Positions 1-10,786 of a stretch of 64,000 nucleotides of DNA are shown here, in pieces (the first letter of the stretch is position 1; every line of letters starts with the position of its first letter). This DNA is from Bromus sterilis (lineage: Eukaryota > Streptophyta > Magnoliopsida > Poales > Poaceae). Location: NCBI GenBank assembly GCA_950022295.1, contig OX465597.1, forward strand, positions 58,763,016 through 58,827,015, read 5' to 3'. A program made the position numbers and the translations under genes. The notes under the pieces were generated by a model. That model saw only the letters and a list, made by a program, of their open reading frames with translations, was not told where the DNA came from and searched no databases.

Positions 1-1492
1 GGTTATTGCTTCTTCGATTTGATTTTGTGCCAGAGTGGGAGGAGATGCATGGTTACTTTGTAGCATGGTTTTAGGCAAGCGTAGTTCGATCTGTTGAGGT
101 GGGCTTGTCGGACCGTCCATACATCGTATGAGTCCTGAATTGTAAACCCCGGCCGGATTTCTAATTGGGGTACATACTCAAATATGCGACCCCCTGGACT
201 AGAGTTGGAGCCGTGAGGTAAGTGCCTTGGTGTTTATCCTCGTCCGACATCCGCTTGAAGGATGAAGATTCACGGGCGGTAAGTGATGACACCTGTGTGA
301 AGCATAAACCCCTGCAGGGTAACGATCTATTCGAATAGCCGTGTCTACGGTTATGGACTACTTGGAGACCTTTACTTGATTATTAGATAACTTAAATGGA
401 TACTCTAAAACTGCCAAGATAAGTGTGAGTGCTATGGGTTGCTTCCTCGTGGGGAAGTCGAGGACGAATCCCTGGTGGTGTATTGATGTGGTGATCAAGA
501 TTAGATGGACTCATGTGCGCCTCTCATCTCAACTCTATGTAGTCGTAGAACAGGATAGCCAAGTCAAAGCTTTCTGCATTACAACCCCACTTGCCTTTAC
601 CTTGATACCTGAGCATGAGCAGTTTAGTTCTGATATAAGTCTTGCTAAGTACGTCTTTGTACTCACGTTTGCTTATTTTATGTATTAGAGAGGAGACCAC
701 TAACCCTGATGGTGGCCTCTACTTCAAGCTCGACGCCGACTAAGTCGTATAGTTCCAGACAGCAGCCTGGTTCCTTTGGAGGGTCGTTGTATTTTTTCTT
801 TTAGGCTTCTTAAGCCATTTTTTAAGCTTGTCTTTACTAAGACATAATTTGCTTCCTTTGTTGCTTGATGTAATGTTGGATCACAGTCATGTGATCTCTG
901 CTTGTAATACAACTACTATGTCTGCTCAGTTTAGCAGATGCAATAAAGTCTATGAGTTTGTAGAGTTCATGTTGTGTTACCTGATGTTATACACTTGGCA
1001 TGCATGATGCATGTATGTTTATATCGTGCATGTCATGTGTGGGGTTCGATACCTTAGTTGTGCTCTCGCCGGCGGTCTTTCTTACACCAAGTGGCCCTGA
1101 GATGTGCGCAGCTTTGGGCATCGCGATGCGATTGCTCGTGACTCCGTCACGTGGCACACTTCGTTGTAGGATCGAGCCCGCCCGAGACCCCGACTAAGAG
1201 ATCGGGCTGGAGTATGTTTATGTAAGTTTTATGATACAATCGATAATATGGTTGAGACGACTTGTCTATGAGTATGGGATTTCACCACCCATAATCATTT
1301 AGACTTTTGAGCGGACGATGAGGACACATCTCAGTTGATCATCCGGTCCTGGATGGGATGCCCCTCACGTTCGAGCTTTCCGAGAGTGTCTTGTATTTGG
1401 CCTTGTCTGCTTAGACAAGTGGGTATGGCTCTCGGCTCTCCATATGATTGAGTTGTGACTGGAATTACATACGCAAATTCCGGGTCCCGACA
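1..1492 (+). mobile_element. Tekay-type LTR, terminal fragment (3' LTR or solo LTR end)
   Basis: This is the last 1.5 kb of an LTR that ends in ...CCGGGTCCCGACA. It is the same family as the minus-strand copies starting at 10787, 34944 and 45029, recognised by shared blocks such as the palindrome CTATTCGAATAG (327-338), the hairpin CTTGTCT/AGACAAG (1402-1419) and the CATCGCGATGCGATTGCTCG block near 1118. No primer-binding site follows the LTR end; the next bases resume a gypsy integrase frame (Val-Glu-Ala-Val-Pro). The element therefore inserted into that integrase, and GTAGA (1493-1497) is the expected right target duplication. The left side lies outside the window, so solo LTR and full element cannot be told apart. 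Confidence 0.8.
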
Positions 1493-2344
1493 GTAGAGGC
1501 AGTCCCCACTGAAAGTGTTGATCACAAAACATCTTTGAAAATGCTCAAGGATGTAATTTTTCCAAGATTTGGAGTACCCAGGTATCTCATGACTGACGGG
1601 GGTTCGCACTTTACGCATGGAGCTTTTAGAAAAGCTTTATCCAAGTACGATGTCAATTATAGAATTGCCTCACCGTACCACCCTCAAACTAGTGGGAAAG
1701 TTGAGCTCACCAATAGAGAGATCAAGTTGATCTTACAGAAGACAGTCAATAGAAATAGAAAAGATTGGTCGAATAAGTTAGGAGATGCTTTGCGGGCGTA
1801 TAGAACTGCTTACAAAAACCCCATGGGCATGTCTCCCTATAAAATGGTCTATGGCAAGGCTTTCCATTTGCCAGTAGAATTAGAGCACAAAGCTTTATGG
1901 GCTATTAGAGAGCTTAATGCTGACCCGAAATTAGCTGGTGAAAAGCGTCTCATGAACTTGACTTCTCTAGATGAGTGGAGAAGTGAAGCTTACGAGAGCG
2001 TTAAAATGTTCAAGGAAAAGGTAAAGAAGTGGCACGATAGGAGGATTCTGAAACGTGAATTTAATGTTGGTGATAAAGTTTTGTTGTTTAGATCCCGTTT
2101 CAGGTTTCCTCCAGGTAAACTACTTTCCAGGTGGGAAGGGCCATTTCATATTGAGGAAGTCTACCGCTCGGGTGCTATCAAGATTAACAATTTCGAAGGC
2201 ACCAAACCTCAAGTGGTGAATGGGCAAAGACTTAAGCATTACATAGCAGGAGACCCTGTCAATGTTGATGTGGATTTGGTATACACAACAACTCATGAAG
2301 AACATGTTGCAGCCCTGTTTCAGACACCAGCAGAGGCAGAATAA
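1493..2344 (+). pseudogene. Gyp0 integrase C-terminal part (Ty3/gypsy, Athila-like)
   Basis: Integrase catalyses insertion of retrotransposon cDNA into the genome. The frame starts inside the core domain, cut by the LTR to its left, and runs about 283 codons to a stop. The second catalytic Asp (in LMTDGGSHF), the PYHPQTSGKVE stretch with the catalytic Glu, and the AYRTAYKNPMGMSPYKMVYGK signature are visible. A basic tail follows with a GPF/Y-like strand (KWEGPF-type, here SRWEGPFHIEEVY). The first catalytic Asp and the zinc-binding N-terminus are missing from the window. The frame has no internal stop, so the element was fairly young when interrupted. The start was set at the end of the inserted LTR, not at an ATG. 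Confidence 0.9.
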
Positions 2345-2685
2345 GGAAAGGTATGTATTACGGCAAGGGAACATCGCGAAACCGCCATAAAAGTTCCAGA
2401 TTACGAGTTTTTGCAAAATATAGAAAATTTGAGGCCAAAGTGGAGCTGTAGACCAGCTCCAGGGGGCCCAGGCGCCACCCTGGCGCGGCCCCACCCCTGG
2501 CCGCGCCGGGAGGCCGCCTGGGCACCCAGGGGTTCGTATCCGATTCCACTTTGACCCGTTACCTTCTTTTCTGTGCAGAAATTTTTGCTATATATTTGCA
2601 CGGATTGTTCCGGCAACATATCTCGCAATTTCGTGTGTTTTCTTTTCGAGTTGTTTCTGCCAGGACTAAAAGTTGAGTAGTAGAG
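2345..2685 (+). promoter_or_regulatory. Gyp0 inter-ORF leader with GC dyad and TATA-like box
   Basis: This non-coding stretch sits between the integrase stop and the third ORF. It carries the GC-rich dyad GGCGCGGCC (2482-2490), 8-nt spacer, GGCCGCGCC (2499-2507), inside a larger CCAGG...CCTGG-rich block. It also has a TATA-like CTATATATTTG near 2588-2598, about 90 bases before the next ATG. The same dyad-then-TATA order is found in the LTR promoters of this window (for example 5055-5080 then 5130-5135). Known for the family: Athila-type elements have an extra ORF after pol that needs its own expression route. That this is an internal promoter is inference. Confidence 0.45.
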
Positions 2686-3075
2686 ATGTCTTCTTGTGGC
2701 TCGAGCGGAGAGGACTTCTTGGGATGGCGTATACGTCACGTCTAGAAGGATCTTAATCAAGGGAAGAATGTTGATTGGGTTACAAAAGAAGAAGCTGCTG
2801 CAAGACAAGCGGAGATGGAGCGCTCCGTGAGAGAGGAAGTCAAGACTATCACTGCCCAACAACAAGGAGGTCCAAGCAATCCCATCATGGTGGGATCTGT
2901 CCAACCTCAATATGATCTCTCTCTTAACCTTTCAGGACCCTCCACTCCACTTGAAGATCAACGCACGATTTCCACCATCTCCGAGGCCTACCGCATCACC
3001 AACCAAATTTGTGAAGATTTCCGTGTACTGAAAGTGCAAGTTGAAATCCTAGAAGCTGAAAACCAAACCCTTTGA
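2686..3075 (+). pseudogene. Gyp0 third ORF, short and charged, one in-frame stop
   Basis: An ATG at 2686 opens a frame of 129 codons ending at TGA 3073-3075, interrupted by TAG at 2743-2745 (codon 20). The product would be hydrophilic, with a charged central stretch (EEAAARQAEMERSVREEVK), a Pro/Ser-rich middle and a C-terminal heptad-like segment (ICEDFRVLKVQVEILEAENQ) that could form a coiled coil. It lies downstream of integrase, in the position where Athila-like elements carry an extra ORF. I do not recognise a characterised domain and do not assign a function. Confidence 0.5.
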
Positions 3076-4764
3076 CGTATAATCAGAGATCTGAAGAACC
3101 ATAAGATTGAGGAGTAAATCTCCTTGGGTAATGGCATCCCCTTAGCTTGTTCCAAGCTTGGGGGAGTGCCCGGTATCTTTATCTTTATCTTTGTCTTTTA
3201 GAGTCAAGTAGAGTCGTATCATGTCTAGGGAAGTTATCTTATAAAATAGGTGTTTGCATTGAGGTCTATCACTCCTTTTTGGAGAGTTATGTATCCGTGA
3301 GTGTGGAGTCGTCTTTGATGGAATATTAATGAGAAGTCTATTGATCCCTTCGCTGCACTCGGTATTCTCTTCACGCAATCGAACTTATGATGATTCTTAT
3401 GGGGAGTATTGACCTTATATCAGGTACGGCTTTGAAAACTTTATTTAATCTTGGCAAACATAGCTTTGGTCATAACAACAAGAATGTTTTCCTCAAAGTA
3501 GCGACATAGCCAAACCCTCTTTGTTATTATGCTTGTAGTGTTATGTTGACAAGGAAGACAACTTGATGTGCTATGCTTATTTTAATGTTTATGCTTTATA
3601 TTGCTTTGCATCCAAGTCATCATCAATTGTCTGTTCTCTCAAAGCCTTTGCTAGCCAAACCACTGTACTAAGCGGAATTCTGCTTGTGCATCCATACCAT
3701 GAAACCAATATCTCCCATATGTGTCCACCATACGTTCCTATTCGTGGTATTCCACTACCACTCCTAAAGTATAGAATTTTTGCGTTATCCTTCAATGTTC
3801 AAAATCTTCTATTTTGTGCCCTGTTTTAGCTCATGAGGAAGTAGTAGTTAATTCATGATCTTCTTATATTGGACAAGTTTTATCCTGGGATTGCATGTCT
3901 AATCTGCAAACCCCTAATACGAGAAGGAACTGGCATGAGTGCGCCCAACTCACAAAAGATAATACAACAAACAAACCCTCCTTCACGCTTTGTTCATGAG
4001 AAATCAGAAAACTTTGGCAGTGATAAACAAAGGAGATTGCGGGGATGTGATCGTCCCCGTTTGGGAGCCGTTCCTCTAAACTTGTCCAATTTGAGAAATA
4101 ATTGAGTTTTCTATTAGCATTCGTTGACAAATCATGCATCTCTCAAAACTTGTTTTTCATTCTGTTTGATTTAAGGAAAGCACTTGAGTTTTCCCTGATT
4201 GCCTTTAACAAGGCTTTTCCTTTAATTTTATGTTGAGTCACTTTTCCCTACTTCCTCCTTTCCCAAAGAGAACAGACAATTGGTGCTGATAAGGATTCAT
4301 CCATATAATGCTGCATTAAATTTTTGCCATGCCATATCATTGTTGACATTATCTTTTGATAAGTAAGTTGTTTGCAAAATCATTTTCCAAGCAAACATCT
4401 TCCTTTGGGTTAGCATTCTCACTTCATGACTAACAGCTTGTTCTTTCAAAAGTTCCAAATTGTTTCATCAAAATATAAATAGAAAGAGTAAAAGTAAAAG
4501 CTTTTAGTTGTTCTTGACCAAAGGACATGATTGCCATGATTTGATGAGTTTCCTTAGCCCTACTCTTGATTATAATTGTTATTACTCTTTCATAAGGGTT
4601 TTATGAGTTGAAGATTGCTGGTGAGGATGTTCGAGTTTGGTGAAGAAATCATGATGCTTCTTGTCCGTATTCTATTTATCGACACTTCACTCTCTAAACT
4701 TGTTGACAGGTTTACCGAGCTTAGTTTTCGCTTGGGGACAAGCGAGGTCTAAGCTTGGGGGAGT
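3076..4764 (+). other. Gyp0 3' untranslated region with polypurine tract
   Basis: This region has no credible coding frame. A CTTTAT-type microsatellite run sits at about 3174-3200, just after an AAGCTTGGGGGAGT-like block near 3155. A second copy of that block at 4751-4764 directly abuts the LTR and is the polypurine tract that primes plus-strand DNA. The rest is AT-rich and resembles the 8786-10553 stretch of Gyp1 in character. Only the tract next to the LTR can serve reverse transcription. Confidence 0.75.
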
Positions 4765-6275
4765 TGATACGTCCAAAATGCATCACTATTTTATATCATA
4801 GTTCATCCTTATTCATTGATATATTTCACATTACGATGATGTTCTTATGTTTTTGGCTTATTTTACACAGTTTGCAACTTTCCGGTGCCAAAGCAGCAGA
4901 CGCAGGATTCTGCGGTAAAAAGTGGATGATGAGTTGCTGAAGAAGAATACCTCCAAATTACCTGAAAATCGACGGAGGGTATTTTCCAAAGGATTAACGA
5001 AGACTCGCCGAAGAGGGGCCAGAGGGGGGCCACAGGGACCCCAGGCGTCCACCTGGCGCGGCCCCATCCCTCGCCGCGCCGGGAGGGCGCCTGGAGCCCT
5101 GGGGCCACTCCCGGCTCCCCCCTCTGGCCTATATACTCCTCGTTATGCGAAAACCCTAAGAAGAGAAGCTTTCACGGAGTTCCGCCGCTGCTCCGTGTCG
5201 GAAACCTACAGAGAAGCAAAGGGCTCTCCGGCGGGAAGATTCCGCCGAGGAGATCACCTCCCAGAAGGGGAGATCATCGCCATCGTCGTCACCATCGTCA
5301 CAGGCATCATCGAGATCATCATCAACATCATACCCAACATCAGAACCATCTCCACCACCATCCAATCTCACCTCACAAGTTTATCTTGTGTTGTAATCTG
5401 TACTATCCATCATCTCTACTCTACCAGTGTTGATTACTACTATGTGGTGAATGCTATTGAGTTTTGTTGGAGAAATATCATTATGTCCAGATTGTTTATC
5501 ATATATTTATCACCTCTGATCATGATCTCTTTTATGTCTTGTGAGTAGTTACTTTAGTTCTTGAGGACATGGGAGAAATCTAGTTGTTAGTAGTCATATG
5601 AGGTTGAAGTAATTTGTGTTGTTTGATATTTAAGTTCTGTTGTTATTTTCCTATTGGTGTTGTGTGAGTCGAACACTCAACACTTCGCCTTATTAAGGAC
5701 ATAGGGGGATACATTGTGTATAAAGAATGCTTATGGTGGGTTGCCGGAGCGACAGAAACCCGAACCCCAGTTTGCACACTTTTGCACACGGGAATAATGG
5801 ATCCTTGATCTTATTGTTGTGGTTAGGCTTTGCCTTAATTTCTATCTTGTATTTGCGGATTCTTGCAAGATGTTTAATCATAAGAGTGCACTTATCTTAG
5901 TCTAGAAGGTGTGCTAGCATAGATACACCCACTCAACACTTATCAACACAACATTTGTTATTGATACGAAGTATGGAGAAAACACGTGACTACCTCTCCA
6001 TGTGTCCTCAAGAACGCTTTAGTCTTTATAACTTCAGTTGCCAGGATTATCCTTTGCTCAAAAGGATTGGGCCACTTGCTGCTCCTCAGTGCTATTTACT
6101 TTGCTTACTTTTATCTTATTGTTGCTTATATCGAAAACCCCTAAAAAGTTATCTTCCAGTGCTTGCAGTTATTCCTTGTCCAAAATCACCTATCAATACC
6201 TTTCGCTCCTCGTTGGGTTCGACACTCTTACTTATCGAAAACGCTGCAACAGATCCCTTACGTTGAGGGTCATCA
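4765..6275 (+). mobile_element. Gyp0 3' LTR
   Basis: The LTR starts TGATACGTCCAAAATGC directly after the polypurine tract and ends ...GTTGAGGGTCATCA, so it has TG...CA ends over 1511 bp. The GC dyad (5055-5063 and 5072-5080, one mismatch) is followed by a TATA box (TATATA 5130-5135) and then a long purine-rich leader, a plausible U3/R promoter. The 5' LTR is not in the window. CGTCA (6276-6280) is the expected right target duplication; its partner would lie to the left of the window. The end sequence resembles that of Gyp1, so the two families are related. Confidence 0.85.
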
Positions 6276-7026
6276 CGTCAAACTCCTGCTCCGTCAGATT
6301 CAGAGCACAGGGAAAGTGTGGTTAACAAGAGGTATTTCCCTCTGCATAGCTGACGGTTTGACGACGGTAACGATGATGCCTCGAGTGTACCACATGTGGT
6401 CTATTCGGGTTAGCATCGCCTTTTCCATTATTGGCGTCTTGATGCCAAAGGGGGAGAAGAATTCTATTTAGGGTCATTTGTATTTTGGAGATCACAAGCC
6501 TTGGCTTTTTTGTTCGTGTGTTTATGTTGGCTTGTGATACTTTTATTTACTTTCTAGTACTCTCATGTGGATGTGAGCCACATTATCATTTGTGTAAGAC
6601 CAAGTGTTTTCTTAATTGTATCATCTATGACTTGATATCTGTGTGCTTAATGTTTATTGTGATTGCACTTATCATGTCATCTCTCGTATCATAGTATTAT
6701 ATTGTCATAGTATTATATTGTCATATGCTCATATCCTCACTTCTTACATGTGATCCATTCACTTCTTGTTTATGTAAATTATTGATCACATGTTAAGTTT
6801 CTTGTGCAATGAGTTTCCTAGTAATATGCTATCACTCATATCATTGCACTAGTCTAGTTACATAGGGGGGCCACTTGTTGTGTGTTCATTGCATTCAAAA
6901 GCAATATAAATTATACACATACATCAAGGGGGAGCTTCTCATGCTAAATACGTTTGCATGACTCATCGTAGATCTTTTTCCCATGTTCTAATCATATTAT
7001 CATCAATTCACCAAAAAGGGAAAGAT
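6276..7026 (+). mobile_element. Cop1 internal 3' region (copia, non-coding tail)
   Basis: An AT-rich stretch without a usable frame. It holds two purine-rich blocks typical of copia 3' ends: CCAAAGGGGGAGAAG near 6447 and CACCAAAAAGGGAAAGAT ending at 7026, the latter abutting the LTR as a polypurine tract. A short direct repeat (CATAGTATTATATTGT, twice) lies at about 6690-6722. The upstream coding part of Cop1 is absent; Gyp0 probably inserted here and displaced it beyond the window. Assignment to copia rests on position and the tract, not on a coding domain. Confidence 0.5.
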
Positions 7027-7403
7027 CGAAAGTGCATTTCCCCCGTGCCCACGAGGTAGTCAAGAAGTTTCAGTGTACCCCGAGCGCTCATGATCCTTGA
7101 ACCCCGTGCCCATAGGGCAGGTCACTGTTCTTTGAATACCCTATGCGCGTGGAGTCTAAGGCCCCTGTGCGCATGGGGTGGGTGCCTTTTTGAGAACCCC
7201 GTGTGCATAGAGCTCTTTAGCCAATGTGCACGGGGTCCAATGGCTATACCAACCTATCTACCCAGTTTCCCTATTTATTTCCCTTCTTCCTCCCAACCCT
7301 AACATTTTTTCCTTTCTCGAGCTCCACCATTGTTGATCTTCATTTTTCTCATACCTCTCAATCCCTCCATTCAAACTTTTTGATTCTTTAGGGATTGAAG
7401 GAG
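7027..7403 (+). mobile_element. Cop1 3' LTR, part 1 of 3
   Basis: The LTR begins CGAAAGTGC, apparently a mutated TGAAAGTGC, right after the polypurine tract. Its far end at 53796 reads CTTTCA, which pairs with TGAAAG as the short terminal inverted repeat expected of an LTR. This part contains seven near-palindromic CCCCGTGCGCAYGGGG-like motifs between 7041 and 7236. It is interrupted at 7403 by Gyp1 and resumes at 51563. The three pieces add up to about 945 bp. Confidence 0.7.
7399..7403. repeat. Target-site duplication AGGAG of Gyp1 (left copy; right copy 51558-51562)
   Basis: AGGAG immediately precedes the TG of the left LTR and recurs directly after the right LTR end. Removing Gyp1 and one copy restores a continuous Cop1 LTR reading ...GATTGA-AGGAG-CAAGGCC.... 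Confidence 0.9.
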
Positions 7404-8785
7404 TGATGACCCTCAACTATAGGGGATCGATTGTAGTGCTCTCGCGGGTAAGTTAACCCAATTTTTTGATTCGACACAACGGGACACAAAGAGTATTTAT
7501 AAGCTTTGACAGTTGAGTTGTCAATTCAACCGCACCTGTAATATGCTTCCTTGCAACAAGGTGTTAATAGCAACTGTGATATGATAGTGATAGTGATAAT
7601 GATAACAGCGAAAGTAAACTAGTAGTAACCAGCAGGATTAGAAACACTGTAGGCTAGGGAGATGGATGGTCGGGCGCTGCATGAATAAGAATGAACAGGT
7701 AATAGATTCTAACACGGGGCAAGGCACATAGAAGAACAATGATCATCTAGGCAAATATCAAACATTAGGCATGTATCCCGTAGGTAGTTGTGCGTGCTTG
7801 CAATAAGAACTTGCATAACATCTTTTGTCCTACCATCCCGCTACGAACGGGGCCAAAAGGAACTTATGAAGATTAAGGTGCTCCTGTCAAAGAGCATCGG
7901 AACAAAGCAATAAATTCAATGGATACATGGAATCCTCAAATTATGGACCATCCTCTTTCGTGTCCCAAGCTTTCACCTTTGGGATCGCCGGTTCCGAGCC
8001 ATAATAGGTGCATACAACTCATAGATAGGATCTTGAACATAAATAAACTCATGAAAACATAAGTGGTTCAGATCTGAAAACGTGACACTCGGGCCCAAAG
8101 TGACAAGCATTAAGAGCAACAAGGTGTAGCAAAGATGATAAACACCAAAGTAGATGATAGGCAACATACCCCCAACAATTTGACGAACTATTACACGATC
8201 AATCTCATCCAATCCCTACCATCCCCTTTGCCTACAGCATGGAATTACTCACACATGTGAAGGGAAGTCATGGAGGGAGGATGGAGTGGTGATGGTCATG
8301 ATGATGGCAACGATTTCCCCTCTCCGGAGGCCAAATCAGCCTCCAAATTAGCCCTCCCGAGGAAGAACAGAGGTTAGCGGGCGGCTCCACGACGGGTTCT
8401 GGAAAAGCGACTTCTCTTTCGGAGTTTCCCCGTCACGAGAATAAATAGGAGACGAAGTAGGGCACCAGGGGTGGGGGGAGTCACCAAGGCGGCCACCCGG
8501 CGCGGCCCCACCCCTGGCCGCGCCCACAGGACGCCTTGGCCCCCCCTGGCTGCCCTCTGGCCCCCCTTCTGGCTTCAGGCTCCTTCGGGTGCGTGGATTT
8601 TCTGGTATTTTTCTAGGAATTTTCTGAGATGTCCAAAAATCCATTGTACTGCGCACAATAAAACCATACAGGTAGCTCTGCGTAAAACAACGTCAGTCCG
8701 GGTTAGTTTAGCTCAAATCATGCAAGAATGAGGGCAAAACAATAGAAAAAGTGTTTGGAAAAGTAGATACGTTTGAGACGTATCA
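7404..8785 (-). mobile_element. Gyp1 3' LTR
   Basis: Read on the minus strand it starts TGATACGTCTCAAACGTATC and ends ...CAACTATAGTTG-type GAGGGTCATCA. It is 1382 bp and matches 50195-51557 along its whole length with scattered substitutions. The GC dyad is exact (8499-8507 and 8516-8524). The minus-strand TATA-like box is TATTTAT at 8441-8447. Confidence 0.92.
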
Positions 8786-10553
8786 ACTCCCCCAAGCTTA
8801 GCCTATTGCTTGTCCTCAAGCAATTCAGTTCAACGAACTGGACGCGACAAAGAAAACTTTGACAAACTCTTTTTCTTCATAAGATGTATATAAGCCGGTA
8901 CTACGAAAAGATTTTAGCAAGTATCAAAACAATGCTATGATAACAATGCACGAAGCAATTCTTCTTTCAAGTGATCAATCACAAACAACCAAAAGCAAAC
9001 AATATGCTGCAGAAAATCAAGACAAGATCACAATGCACATAGCCTGAACATATCAGAGTGGTATCTCGCTAGCCTCCATGAGTGAAGCAAAACATAAATG
9101 CAGAAACTCCTCTGGAGTTTTAAAGGAGACTAGAACTAAGAATTTCAGACTAGCAATATAAAAAGCATGCAGAAGACAATGTAATACTTTGGGACAATGC
9201 ATGTTACACTAAGAATGACAATTATGCTCTCGATAGTTGGTGCTTTTGAGGAAGAAGGTGAGACTCTCGAACCGTGGATTTTTAAAGGTCTCTCAATATC
9301 TCCCATGCCAACCATATTAATGCTTTTTCTTACACTTTGTTCCCTTATCCATCCATCATCTGATGGTTTATGGAACCTTTTATTTTGCCTCAAGTATGGA
9401 AGGAGGTTTCCATCTATCATTAGCAAAATTTGGTCCATATCATTCCATCATCAAGTATGGGGGAAGGTGTAACTCGTTTTTTTATTGACTAGTTAAAACT
9501 TGTGTCAAAATAATTTTGGCATGGTAGATACTGATTTTCCCTCACCGCACCATGATCTTGTACGGTTACAAAAGGGAAGCTTTTGAATAAATTTCGAGAT
9601 GGCACAAGAAAGTCTAAGTTAGGAGTGGCCGGTAAATACCACATATAGGAAGGTATGGTGGACTCAAGTGGAATAACTGGTTTGAAGAGGAGTTTGGATA
9701 CACAAGTAGAATTCCGCTTAGTGCGAGTGAAGGCTAGAAAAAGACTGGGAAGCGACCAACTAGAGAGCAATAATTGTCATAATCATGCAGAGCAACAAAG
9801 TAACATTGAATCGGGCATGAAAGTGATATGACTATTCTGAAATAAAAAGGTCATCAAGGCATGATAGACATTATAGTCATAAACATGTGTGAACATGTGC
9901 CAAGTCAATCCAAGAATTCTCCGAAGGGAAATACCACTTCAATATGCCAAACCATGAACAAAGTAATGCATGCAAATCATTTCAGCAACATATTATGCAC
10001 TCTAGCTATTTGAGATCAGCCACAAAGAAAGCATGAACACTGGGAAAGCATTGTAAGCATAGCACTATGTCGCTACAAGCTGGTCTCTAGGTCATAAGTA
10101 CAGGCATATGTACAAAATTAGAAACAAGAAGAGTTCATACCAGTTTTCCTTGTTGCTTTCCTTTCATCGATCTTTGTCATTATTGCCTTGTCACTTGCAC
10201 GACCGAACGTGGGAAATATATAATCAAATGCGATCACAGACTCAAGCTGAATTCTGAAAACAAATCAAACTAAAGAGAGAAAGGAAATCTTTTTGGGTTT
10301 TTCAAAGGTTTAGCGAAAGGAAAAAAGAAAAGAGAAATCTTTTTGTTGTTTTTGCAAAATAGAAGAACAAAAAAGAACGGGCAAAAACTTCGAAAAGATC
10401 AAAGCGAACAAAATAAAAACAGATAATACAATGGAAAGGTGAGAAGGGCATGTACTCCCCCAAGCTTAGCCTTTTGGCCTAAGTTGGTAGCAGCTACTGC
10501 CCCCAGGAGCCTCCTGCTCCGGGGTAATGGTAAGTCCAGGAGTCGTATGAGCC
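8786..10553 (-). other. Gyp1 3' untranslated region with polypurine tract
   Basis: The polypurine tract GCTTGGGGGAGT (minus strand, 8786-8797) abuts the LTR. The remainder is AT-rich with only short frames and I see no gene in it. A second AAGCTTGGGGGAGT-like block lies near 10452-10468 just after the end of the third ORF, the same arrangement as in Gyp0 (near 3155). Confidence 0.75.
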
Positions 10554-10784
10554 CTACAGTGTGTACACCGAAGTCCTCGGGTCCTCCCATGAGGAAGGGC
10601 CCGCGCTCCAAGCAGAAGAAGACCCCTCACCATGCTCGGTGAAGGTCTCTCCCTGGAAAGGTGGGAACTCACCATTCTCCTCCTCGTCGGGCACAACCCC
10701 CTCCATGGGGTTATGCCGCTGGTAATAAGCCATGAACTCGTCGAACTGAATATCGTTAAAGGACCATCCGTTCCTGCGAGTGTT
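10554..10784 (-). pseudogene. Gyp1 third ORF, C-terminal fragment
   Basis: On the minus strand a frame of 76 codons ends at TAG (10556-10554). It is acidic and aromatic (FDEFMAYYQRHNP, then a Glu/Asp-rich and Ser/Trp-rich tail). It lies directly after the truncated Tekay-type LTR and just before the 3' untranslated region, so it is read as the end of the ORF whose N-terminus is at 15002-14476. The middle is lost. The link is positional; no function is known to me. Confidence 0.5.
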
Positions 10785-10786
10785 AT

